Source of the DNA: Nonomuraea harbinensis
Lineage (GTDB): Bacteria > Actinomycetota > Actinomycetes > Streptosporangiales > Streptosporangiaceae
Assembly: GCF_019396385.1 (NCBI RefSeq)
Contig: NZ_JAHKRN010000006.1
Location: 124,001 to 188,000, forward strand
DNA: 64,000 nucleotides
Direction of reading: 5' to 3'
Shown here: piece by piece, positions 55,018-62,649 of the stretch
Numbering within the stretch: position 1 is the first letter of the stretch
Layout of the letters: each line of letters starts with the position of its first letter
Made by a program: the position numbers and the translations under genes
The notes under the pieces: generated by a model
Told to the model about the DNA's origin: nothing
What the model saw: the letters and a program-made list of their open reading frames with translations, nothing else
Databases searched by the model: none

Positions 55018-56406
55018 ATGACCGAGTATCGCGTTGAACACGACTCGATGGGCGAGGTGCACGTCCCCGTCAGCGCCAAGTGGCGCGCGCAGACCCAGCG
55101 GGCGGTGGAGAACTTCCCCGTTTCCGGTCGTGCCCTGGAGCCGTCCCACATCGCCGCCCTCGGCCTGATCAAGGCGGTGGCCGCCGAGGTCAACGGCGAG
55201 CTCGGGGTGATCGACAAGGACCTGGCCGAGGCGATCGCCCAGGCAGCCGCCGACGTGGCGGAGAACGAGCATGACGCCCACTTCCCCGTCGACGTCTTCC
55301 AGACCGGCTCCGGCACCTCCTCCAACATGAACGTCAACGAGGTCGTCGCGACGCTGGCCGAGGAGCGGCTGGGCCGTCCAGTCCACCCGAACGACCACGT
55401 CAACGCCTCGCAGTCGTCCAACGACGTGTTCCCGACGTCGATCCGCGTGGCGGCGGCGACGGAGGTCTCGTTCCACCTGCTGCCCTCGCTGGAGCATCTG
55501 GCGGTCGCGCTGCGGACCAAGGAGCTGCAGTTCGGCGACGTGGTGAAGGCCGGGCGGACCCACCTGATGGACGCCACGCCGGTGACGCTGGGCCAGGAGT
55601 TCGGCGGCTACGCCACCCAGATCGAGCACGGCGTGGTCCGGGTGCGGAGGGCTCTCGGCCACGTGCTGGAGCTCCCGCTGGGCGGCACCGCGGTCGGCAC
55701 CGGCATCAACACCCCGCCGGGCTTCGCCGAGAAGGCGATCGCCAAGCTCCGCGAGGCCACGGGCATCGACTTCCGCGAGGCGGCCGACCGTTTCGAGGCC
55801 CAGAGCACGCAGGACTCCATCGTGGAGTTGTCAGGCCAGCTCAAGGTCGTGGCCGTCTCGCTCAACAAGATCGCCAACGACCTGCGGTGGATGGGCTCCG
55901 GCCCCCGCGCGGGCCTCGGCGAGATCAACCTGCCCGACCTGCAGCCGGGCTCGTCCATCATGCCGGGCAAGGTCAACCCCGTCATCCCCGAGGCCACGGC
56001 CATGGTCGCCGCCCAGGTCATCGGCAACGACGCCGCCATCACCTTCGCGGGCGCCTCCGGTTCCTTCGAGCTGAACGTCCAGCTCCCGGTCATCGCCCGC
56101 AACATCCTGGAGTCCGTGCGCCTGCTGGCCGGCATCTCCCGCCTGCTGGCCGACCGCTGCGTGGCCGGCATCACGGCCAACGTCGACCGCATGCGCGAGT
56201 ACGCCGAGTCCTCCCCGTCGATCGTCACCCCGCTCAACCGGTACGTCGGTTACGAGGAAGCCGCCAAGATCGCCAAGCAGGCCCTCGCGGAGCGCAGGAC
56301 GATCCGCGAGGTGGTCATCGAGCGCGGTCACGTCGCTGACGGCACCCTGACGGAAGCCCAGCTGGACGCCGCCCTCGACGTGCTGTCGATGACCCGCCCG
56401 TCCTAA
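55018..56406 (+). CDS. fumC: class II fumarate hydratase
   Basis: A 462-residue, iron-independent tetrameric fumarase. Conserved regions: [16 protein letters not shown] near residue 95, [18 protein letters not shown] near 123, and the family signature [11 protein letters not shown] at 311-321 with the catalytic-loop serine. GGGAGG lies before ATG 55018. It replaces the class I enzyme under oxidative or iron-poor conditions in organisms having both. Overlaps trpD by 4 bp, tail to tail. Confidence 0.96.
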   Translation: MTEYRVEHDSMGEVHVPVSAKWRAQTQRAVENFPVSGRALEPSHIAALGLIKAVAAEVNGELGVIDKDLAEAIAQAAADVAENEHDAHFPVDVFQTGSGTSSNMNVNEVVATLAEERLGRPVHPNDHVNASQSSNDVFPTSIRVAAATEVSFHLLPSLEHLAVALRTKELQFGDVVKAGRTHLMDATPVTLGQEFGGYATQIEHGVVRVRRALGHVLELPLGGTAVGTGINTPPGFAEKAIAKLREATGIDFREAADRFEAQSTQDSIVELSGQLKVVAVSLNKIANDLRWMGSGPRAGLGEINLPDLQPGSSIMPGKVNPVIPEATAMVAAQVIGNDAAITFAGASGSFELNVQLPVIARNILESVRLLAGISRLLADRCVAGITANVDRMREYAESSPSIVTPLNRYVGYEEAAKIAKQALAERRTIREVVIERGHVADGTLTEAQLDAALDVLSMTRPS

Positions 56407-57455
56407 CGGGCGGTCTGCCGCTGGGTGGCGGCGGCCCACCGTTCGAGGAGGTCGGTGGCGGCTCCGCTGTCGACCGCCGTCCTGGCTCGCTCGTACGCCT
56501 TCTCCAGCGCGGGCGTGAGGTCGTCGGCTCCCGGCGCGCCCTCGGCGGCGACCAGGGCGGCGGCTGCGTTCAGCAGCATGATGTCGCGGACGGGCCCGCG
56601 CACGCCCGACAGCGTGTCGCGGGCCACCTCGGCGTTGCGGGCCGGCGGGCCGCCGCGCAGGTCGCCGGGATCGCAGCGCGGGATGCCGAGGTCGGCGGGG
56701 TCGAAGCGGGTGCGGCTGACGGTGCCCTTGCGTACCACGTAGATGGTGGAGGGGCCTGAGGTGGTGAGCTCGTCCAGGCCGTCGTCGCCGCGGAAGACCA
56801 GGCTGGAGGCGCCGCGCTCGGCCAGCACCCCGGCGATGGTCTCGGCCATCGTCGGATGGTAGACGCCGATGGCGGAGGCGGTGGGCAGGGCCGGATTGGT
56901 GAGCGGGGCCAGGAAGTTGAAGACCGTGGGGACCCCCAGCTCGCGGCGCGGGCGTGAGGCGTGCTTGAGCGCGGGGTGGAAGACGGGGGCGAAGCAGAAC
57001 GTGATGCCCACCTTCTCCGCCACCTCCACGACGGCGGCAGGCGGCAGGTCGACGACGACGCCCAGCTCCTCCAGGACGTCGGCGGCGCCGGTGCTGGAGG
57101 AGGCGGCCCGGCCGCCGTGCTTGACCACCTTGGCCCCCGCGGCCGCGGCGACGACGGCGGCCATGGTGGAGACGTTGACCGTGTTGGCCCGGTCGCCGCC
57201 CGTGCCGACCAGGTCGACGGTCTCACCGGGGATCCTGATCGCGGACGTCCCGGCGAGCAGGCCGTCGGCCAGGCCGGAGAGCTCCGCGACGGTCTCGCCC
57301 TTGGCCCGCAGCGCGACGGCGAAGGCGGCGATCTGGGCGTCCGTGGCCCCGCCCGACATGATCTCCGACATGGCCCAGGAGGTCTGGGCCGAGCTGAGCG
57401 GCTCACCGTCGAGGAGCGTGGTGAGCAGTGCGGGCCAGGTGGTGGTGCCGGTCAT
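56403..57455 (-). CDS. trpD: anthranilate phosphoribosyltransferase
   Basis: The second step of tryptophan synthesis, joining anthranilate and PRPP. 350 residues. Motifs: [17 protein letters not shown] (phosphate-binding), [32 protein letters not shown] and [19 protein letters not shown]. It stands alone, unlinked to other trp genes in this window, and is preceded by a 12-residue leader peptide with two adjacent Trp codons and a switchable hairpin set. GAAAGGG lies about 6-12 nt before ATG 57455. Confidence 0.95.
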   Translation of the reverse strand: MTGTTTWPALLTTLLDGEPLSSAQTSWAMSEIMSGGATDAQIAAFAVALRAKGETVAELSGLADGLLAGTSAIRIPGETVDLVGTGGDRANTVNVSTMAAVVAAAAGAKVVKHGGRAASSSTGAADVLEELGVVVDLPPAAVVEVAEKVGITFCFAPVFHPALKHASRPRRELGVPTVFNFLAPLTNPALPTASAIGVYHPTMAETIAGVLAERGASSLVFRGDDGLDELTTSGPSTIYVVRKGTVSRTRFDPADLGIPRCDPGDLRGGPPARNAEVARDTLSGVRGPVRDIMLLNAAAALVAAEGAPGADDLTPALEKAYERARTAVDSGAATDLLERWAAATQRQTAR

Positions 57456-57509
57456 GGATGACGCCCTTTCTCGTCTCGAATGCTCGACGGGGGGCGCCCC
57501 TTGCCGGGT

Positions 57510-57530
57510 GGCCGCCTCGTCGAGGCGGCC
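57510..57530 (-). terminator. trpD attenuator hairpin (3:4 stem)
   Basis: Perfect 10-bp stem GGCCGCCTCG / CGAGGCGGCC between the Trp leader and trpD. Its first arm contains CCGCCT, which can also pair with AGGCGG at the end of the leader hairpin (57555-57569), giving the two mutually exclusive folds of a classical attenuator. Confidence 0.75.
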
Positions 57531-57558
57531 GGGGTGCGTACGCGCGCTGCAGGACCGC

Positions 57559-57597
57559 CTAGAAGGCGGGCCACCACAGCATCGGGTACGCGGTCAT
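57559..57597 (-). CDS. trpL: Trp leader peptide MTAYPMLWWPAF
   Basis: A 12-codon frame with tandem TGG TGG followed by three codons and TAG, 104 nt before trpD. The CCGCCT that opens the 1:2 hairpin lies directly after the Trp codons, so a ribosome stalled for charged tRNA-Trp would cover segment 1, free segment 2 to pair with segment 3 and prevent the terminator. TACTCT lies 7 nt before the ATG, so the leader is probably translated from the transcript's first base. Confidence 0.8.
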   Translation of the reverse strand: MTAYPMLWWPAF

Positions 57598-57699
57598 GAG
57601 CGCAAGAGTATCAGGAGAGCGCCCACACATAGGGCTGCACCGATCTATGTCGTGAGCACCCATGCCGTGGCCCGAGGGGCGACGCTTAGGGTCGGATCC

Positions 57700-58452
57700 A
57701 TGGCGAAGGAGCTGACTGGGCGGACTGCGCTGGTGACGGGAGCCGGGAGCGGGATCGGCGCGGCGTGCGCCAGGCGGCTGGCCATCGACGGGGCGCGGGT
57801 GCTGGTCGTGGACCGGCTGGCCGAGCCGGCCGCCGAGGTCGCCGCGGAGGTCGGCGGCGTGGCGGTGGTGGCCGACCTGACGGACCCGGGGTTCGTCGCC
57901 GCGCTGCCGGACGAGCCGGTCGACATCGTGGTGAACAACGCCGGGTTCCAGCACGTGGCCGCGATCGAGGAGTTCCCGCCCGAGGTGTTCTCGGCGATAC
58001 TCAAGGTGATGGTCGAGGCGCCGTTCCTGATCGCGCGGCGGGTGCTGCCGGGCATGTACGAGAGAGGGTGGGGACGTTTCGTCAACATCTCCTCGGTGCA
58101 CGGACTGCGCGCTTCACCGTACAAGTCGGCTTACACGACGGCGAAGCACGCGCTGGAGGGGTTCTCCAAGACGCTGGCGCTCGAAGGGGCGCCGCACGGC
58201 GTGACCTCCACCTGCGTCTGCCCCGCGTACGTGCGCACCCCGCTGGTCGAGGGCCAGATCGCCGGCCAGGCCAGGGTCCACGGCGTCGGCCCCGACCAGG
58301 TCGTGGAGGAGATCATGCTGCGGCCCGCCGCGATCAAGCGGCTGATCGAGCCCGAGGAGGTGGCCGAGCTGGCCGCCTACCTCTGCGGGCCGGCCGGTTC
58401 GTTCATCACCGGCGTGTCCCTGCCGGTCGACGGCGGCTGGACGGCGCGGTAG
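57700..58452 (+). CDS. 3-hydroxybutyrate dehydrogenase-like SDR
   Basis: A 250-residue short-chain dehydrogenase oxidising (R)-3-hydroxybutyrate to acetoacetate, by family. Seen: TGAGSGIGAA near residue 13, NNAGFQHVA, catalytic Ser-Tyr-Lys in NISSVHG and SAYTTAK, and the C-terminal SLPVDGGWTAR typical of the 3-HBDH subfamily. TAGGGT lies 7 nt before the ATG (leaderless pattern). Divergent from trpL/trpD; followed by a PucR-type regulator, MHS transporter and hydrolase that form a plausible hydroxybutyrate pathway. Confidence 0.85.
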   Translation: MAKELTGRTALVTGAGSGIGAACARRLAIDGARVLVVDRLAEPAAEVAAEVGGVAVVADLTDPGFVAALPDEPVDIVVNNAGFQHVAAIEEFPPEVFSAILKVMVEAPFLIARRVLPGMYERGWGRFVNISSVHGLRASPYKSAYTTAKHALEGFSKTLALEGAPHGVTSTCVCPAYVRTPLVEGQIAGQARVHGVGPDQVVEEIMLRPAAIKRLIEPEEVAELAAYLCGPAGSFITGVSLPVDGGWTAR

Positions 58453-58480
58453 TGCCCTCACGACGGCCGGGGCGGCGGCG

Positions 58481-60340
58481 ATGACCAAGCGTTTCCTGGA
58501 GCTCCTCGCCAGGGAGGCCTCGGCGGTCGAGTTCGAGGGGCCGGTGATCGAGGCCAGGGCCGCGGGCGCCGACCCGGCCGCCGTCGAGGAGCTGGAGCGG
58601 GCCAAGGTCGAGGCGCTCAAGGTGCGGGCGCTGCTGCGGCGCAGGGCCAGGCGCGAGGCCGAGCTGTCGGCGCTGTACGACACGGCGGGCGACCTGTCGG
58701 CGCTGCGCGACCTGGACGCGGTGCTGGAGGCGATCGTGCACCGCGCCAGGCAGCTCCTGGCGACCGACACCGCCTACCTGACGCTGCACGACCCGGCCCG
58801 CGGCGACACCTACATGCGGGTCACCGACGGCTCGATCTCGGCCAAGTTCCGATCGCTGCGGCTGGCCATGGGGTCGGGGCTGGGCGGGCTGGTGGCGCAG
58901 ACCGCGGTCCCGTACGCGACCGCCGACTACTTCGCCGACGCCCGATTCCGCCACAAGCACGACATCGACGAGGCCGTCACCGAGGAGGGCCTGGTCGCGA
59001 TCCTGGGGGTGCCGCTGCGGCTGGGCCAGCGGGTGATCGGCGTGCTGTTCGCGGCCAACCGCAGCGCCCGGCCGTTCCACCAGGAGGAGGTCTCGCTGCT
59101 GGGCAGCCTGGCGGCGCACGCCGCGGTGGCGATCGACAACGCCCGGCTGCTGCAGGAGACCAGGAACGCGCTGGAGGAGCTGTCGCAGGCGCACCGCGTC
59201 GCCAGGGAGCACGCCGAGGCGGTGGAGCGGGCGGCGACGGCGCACGACCGGATGACCTCGCTGGTGCTGCGCGGCGGCGGCATCGAGGACGTGGCCGCCG
59301 TGGTGACGGACGTGCTCGGCGGCGAGCTGGCCGTGCTGGACGACCTGGGCAGGCCGCTCGCGGGCGACGCGGCCGGGCTCGACGCCGGCGTGTTCGAGGC
59401 GGCCCAGGCCTCGCGCGCGCTCGGCCGTACCGTGCGCAGGGGCGACCTGCGCATCGCGTCGGTGGACGTCGGCGGCGCGCCGCTCTGCACGCTGGTGCTG
59501 CGCAGCGACGACGCCGACGAACGCATCCTGGAGCGGGCCGCGCTGGTGTGCGCGCTGCTGCTGCTGTTCCGCAGGAGCGTGGCGGAGGCCGAGGGGCGCG
59601 TACGGGGCGAGCTGCTGGACGATTTGATCTCCCGGCCCGGCTCGCCCGGTCTGCGCGACCGCGCCCTGCGGCTGGGCGTCGACCTGTCGGCGCCACACGT
59701 CGTGGTCGTGGCCCGGCACGACGGGCAGCGTGAGCGGGCCGCGTTCTGGGCGTCGGCGGAGGCGGCGCTCCGGCACGGCCTGGCCGCGGGGCGCGGCGAC
59801 GAGGTGGTGCTGCTGCTGCCCGGCACGGACGCGGGCCCGCTCGCCCGGCGCGTGGCTGCGGAACTGAGCGTCTCGCTGCACGCCCCCGCGACGGCCGGCG
59901 CGGCCCGGGCCGGAGACGTCGCGGGCGCCTACCGCGAGGCGCGGCGCTGCGCGGACGCGCTGGTCGCGCTCGGCCGGGCGGGCGACGGCGCGAGCACCGC
60001 CGAGCTGGGGTTCGTCGGGCTGCTCATCGGCGAGGGCCGCGACGTGCCCGGCTTCGTCATGTCCGCGCTCGGCCCGGTGATCGAGTACGACACGCGCCGC
60101 GGCACCGCGCTGGCCGCCACGCTCGCGGCGTACTTCGCCGCCGGAGGCTCCCCCTCGCGCACGGCCGAGACCATGCACATCCACGTGAACACCGTCACCC
60201 AGCGGCTGGACCGGATCGGCAAGCTGCTCGGCGACGGCTGGCAGGAGCCGGACCGGGCGCTGGAGATCCAGCTCGCCCTCCGCCTGCACCGGCTCGGCCA
60301 CACAGACACCGGCGACAGTGTGGGTTCTCAGCCCATATGA
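58481..60340 (+). CDS. GAF/PucR-type transcriptional regulator
   Basis: A 619-residue regulator. A helical N-terminus, then a GAF domain (about 75-215: DLDAVLEAIVHRARQLLATD, VPLRLGQRVIGVLFAANR, FHQEEVSLLGSLAAHAAVAI), a coiled linker, and a C-terminal PucR/CdaR helix-turn-helix (FAAGGSPSRTAETMHIHVNT). PucR proteins usually activate catabolic operons on sensing a substrate. It sits between the dehydrogenase and the transporter and probably controls them. I see no clear ribosome site before ATG 58481. Confidence 0.88.
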   Translation: MTKRFLELLAREASAVEFEGPVIEARAAGADPAAVEELERAKVEALKVRALLRRRARREAELSALYDTAGDLSALRDLDAVLEAIVHRARQLLATDTAYLTLHDPARGDTYMRVTDGSISAKFRSLRLAMGSGLGGLVAQTAVPYATADYFADARFRHKHDIDEAVTEEGLVAILGVPLRLGQRVIGVLFAANRSARPFHQEEVSLLGSLAAHAAVAIDNARLLQETRNALEELSQAHRVAREHAEAVERAATAHDRMTSLVLRGGGIEDVAAVVTDVLGGELAVLDDLGRPLAGDAAGLDAGVFEAAQASRALGRTVRRGDLRIASVDVGGAPLCTLVLRSDDADERILERAALVCALLLLFRRSVAEAEGRVRGELLDDLISRPGSPGLRDRALRLGVDLSAPHVVVVARHDGQRERAAFWASAEAALRHGLAAGRGDEVVLLLPGTDAGPLARRVAAELSVSLHAPATAGAARAGDVAGAYREARRCADALVALGRAGDGASTAELGFVGLLIGEGRDVPGFVMSALGPVIEYDTRRGTALAATLAAYFAAGGSPSRTAETMHIHVNTVTQRLDRIGKLLGDGWQEPDRALEIQLALRLHRLGHTDTGDSVGSQPI

Positions 60341-60356
60341 GTGACGCCGGTCACTC
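60339..60356. promoter_or_regulatory. palindrome at the MHS transporter promoter, Crp-like
   Basis: Perfect inverted repeat GAGTGAC-GCCG-GTCACTC, containing GTGA-N6-TCAC as at the sdh promoter. TAGCGT follows at 60359-60364 and the ATG 6 nt later, so the site covers the -35/-10 region of a leaderless promoter; a repressor role, by Crp or PucR, fits best. Confidence 0.6.
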
Positions 60357-60370
60357 CCTAGCGTGACGGC

Positions 60371-61645
60371 ATGGCCACCACATCCATCAAGAAGATCGTC
60401 GGCGCGAGTCTGATCGGCACCACCATCGAGTGGTACGACTTCTTCCTGTACGGCTCGGCAGCCGCACTCGTGTTCAACAAGCTGTTCTTCCCCGAGTCCG
60501 ATCCGCTCACCGGGACGCTGCTGGCGTTCCTCACCTACGCCGTCGGCTTCGTCGCCCGCCCGCTCGGCGGGCTGGTGTTCGGCCACTACGGCGACCGGTT
60601 CGGCCGCAAGACGCTGCTCGTCGTCAGCCTGCTGATGATGGGCGGCGCGACGTTCCTCATGGGCCTCCTGCCCACGCACGCCGCGATCGGCGCGGCGGCG
60701 CCGCTGCTGCTCACGACGCTCCGCCTGGTGCAGGGCTTCGCGCTGGGCGGCGAGTGGGGCGGCGCGGTGCTGATCGTCTCCGAGCACGGGGACGCGAAGC
60801 GCCGCGGCTTCTGGGCGTCCTGGCCGCAGGCGGGCGCGCCCGGCGGCAACCTGCTGGCGACCGGCGTGCTGGCCGCGCTCGCCGCCTGGCAGCCGGAGGA
60901 GCAGTTCCTCGCCTGGGGCTGGCGGATCCCGTTCCTGCTGTCGGGCGTGCTGGTGCTGGTCGGGCTCTGGATCCGGCTGACGATCACCGAGTCGCCGGTC
61001 TTCCAGCAGGCCGAGCCGGAGAAGGCGCCGCCGATCGTCGGCGTGCTGCGGCACCACTCCAAGGACGTCGTCATCGCGATCGGCGCGCGGATGGCGGAGA
61101 ACATCTCCTTCTACCTGCTCACCGTCTTCGTCATCACCTACGCGAAGAGCACAGGGGTGTCGAACTCGACCGTGCTCAACGCGGTGCTGCTCGCCTCGGC
61201 CATCCACTTCGTCACGATCCCGATGTGGGGCGCGCTGTCGGACCGGATCGGCCGCCGCCCGACCTACCTCGCCGGGGCGGCCGGTGTCGGAGTGTGGATC
61301 TTCGCGTTCTTCCCGCTGATCGACACCGGCAACTTCCTGGCGATCACGCTCGCGGTCACGGTGGGTCTGCTGTTCCACGGCATGATGTACGGCCCGCAGG
61401 CGGCCTTCTTCTCCGAGCTCTTCGGGACCAGGATGAGGTACACAGGAGTCTCGATCGGCGCCCAGCTGTCGGCGATCGTGGCCGGTGCGCTGGCGCCGGT
61501 GATCGCGGTGGCGCTGCTCCGCGACTTCGGCAGCAGCCTGCCGATCTCCATCTACCTGGCGGCCGCGGCGGTCATCACGCTGGTCGCGGTCTACGCCGCC
61601 AAGGAGACGCAGGGACGCGACCTGGCCGAGAGGATACGCGCGTGA
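60371..61645 (+). CDS. MHS-family metabolite:H+ symporter
   Basis: A 424-residue 12-TM transporter of the metabolite:H+ symporter branch of MFS. Markers: TIEWYDFFLYGSAAALVF at the start, PLGGLVFGHYGDRFGRKTLL, and the amphipathic loop GWRIPFLLSGVLVLVGLWIR. The family imports carboxylates such as citrate, ketoglutarate, proline or shikimate; 3-hydroxybutyrate is inferred from the neighbours. Start of translation is coupled to a leaderless-type promoter; the stop overlaps the hydrolase (GTGA). Confidence 0.9.
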   Translation: MATTSIKKIVGASLIGTTIEWYDFFLYGSAAALVFNKLFFPESDPLTGTLLAFLTYAVGFVARPLGGLVFGHYGDRFGRKTLLVVSLLMMGGATFLMGLLPTHAAIGAAAPLLLTTLRLVQGFALGGEWGGAVLIVSEHGDAKRRGFWASWPQAGAPGGNLLATGVLAALAAWQPEEQFLAWGWRIPFLLSGVLVLVGLWIRLTITESPVFQQAEPEKAPPIVGVLRHHSKDVVIAIGARMAENISFYLLTVFVITYAKSTGVSNSTVLNAVLLASAIHFVTIPMWGALSDRIGRRPTYLAGAAGVGVWIFAFFPLIDTGNFLAITLAVTVGLLFHGMMYGPQAAFFSELFGTRMRYTGVSIGAQLSAIVAGALAPVIAVALLRDFGSSLPISIYLAAAAVITLVAVYAAKETQGRDLAERIRA

Positions 61646-62643
61646 AGGTCACCACGCCGAGGCTCACCCAGCACGTCAGGACCGTCGACGGCAGGACCGG
61701 CGAGCCGGTGCTGTTCGTGCACGGCAACGTCTCCTCCGGCGCGTTCTGGCGCGACACCATGGCCGCGCTGCCCGGCGGCTTCCGGCCGCTCGCGGTGGAT
61801 TTGCGCGGGTTCGGCGAGACCGACTCCCTCCCGGTCGACGCCACCCGCGGCGCGCGCGACTTCTCCGACGACCTGGCCGAGCTGGTCGAGGCGCTGGACC
61901 TGGCCCCGGTGCACCTGGTGGGCTGGAGCATGGGCGGCGGCGTGGTGCTCAGCCTGCTGCGCGACCGCCCGGCCGCCGTCCGGAGCGTCACCCTGGTCAA
62001 CCCGGTCTCGCCGTACGGGTTCGGCGGCACCGAGGGCGCCGGCGGCCGGCTCACCCACCCCGACGGCGCCGGCTCGGGGGCGGGCGGCGTGAACCCCGAC
62101 TTCGTGGCCAGGCTGGCGGCGGGTGACCTGTCGGACGAGGCGATGACCTCGCCGCGCTCGGTCTTCCGCGCCACGTACGTCAAGAACCCGGTCCCCGATG
62201 AGGACTTCTACGTCCGCGCCATGCTCACCACCCGCACCGGCGAGGGCAACTACCCGGGCGACGCGGCCACCTCGGAAGCCTGGCCGCACGTCGCGCCCGG
62301 CAAGACGGGCGTCCTCAACGCGATGGCCCCGACCCGCTTCCGGCTGGACGACCTGCACGAGATCGACCCGAAGCCGCCGATCCTGTGGATCAGGGGCGCC
62401 GACGACCAGATCGTCTCCGACACCTCGATGTACGACCTCGCCCACCTGGGCGCGCTGGGCCTGGTGCCCGGCTCGCCCGGCACCCCGGCCCAGCCGATGG
62501 TCACGCAGACCAGGGCCGTCCTGGACCGCTACGGCCGTTACCGGGAGGCGGTGCTGGCCGACTGCGGCCACAGCCCGCAGCTGGAGCACCCGGAGGCGTT
62601 CGTCCGCCTGCTGGCCGGACACCTGAGGGAGGCCCGATTTTGA
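61642..62643 (+). CDS. alpha/beta hydrolase
   Basis: A 333-residue cytoplasmic hydrolase. Oxyanion HGNVSSGAFW, nucleophile Ser in GWSMGGG (near residue 95), acidic residue in RGADDQIVSD, catalytic His in DCGHSPQLEHP. No signal peptide. Coupled to the MHS transporter by a GTGA overlap, it may cleave an imported ester, for example a hydroxybutyrate oligomer; the substrate is inferred from context only. Confidence 0.85.
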   Translation: MKVTTPRLTQHVRTVDGRTGEPVLFVHGNVSSGAFWRDTMAALPGGFRPLAVDLRGFGETDSLPVDATRGARDFSDDLAELVEALDLAPVHLVGWSMGGGVVLSLLRDRPAAVRSVTLVNPVSPYGFGGTEGAGGRLTHPDGAGSGAGGVNPDFVARLAAGDLSDEAMTSPRSVFRATYVKNPVPDEDFYVRAMLTTRTGEGNYPGDAATSEAWPHVAPGKTGVLNAMAPTRFRLDDLHEIDPKPPILWIRGADDQIVSDTSMYDLAHLGALGLVPGSPGTPAQPMVTQTRAVLDRYGRYREAVLADCGHSPQLEHPEAFVRLLAGHLREARF

Positions 62644-62649
62644 CCCCTC

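Noticed and set aside
58406..61378. Long minus-strand open frame opposite the PucR and MHS genes
   Set aside because: A shadow of high-GC third positions; it contains no family motif and covers two well-supported plus-strand genes.
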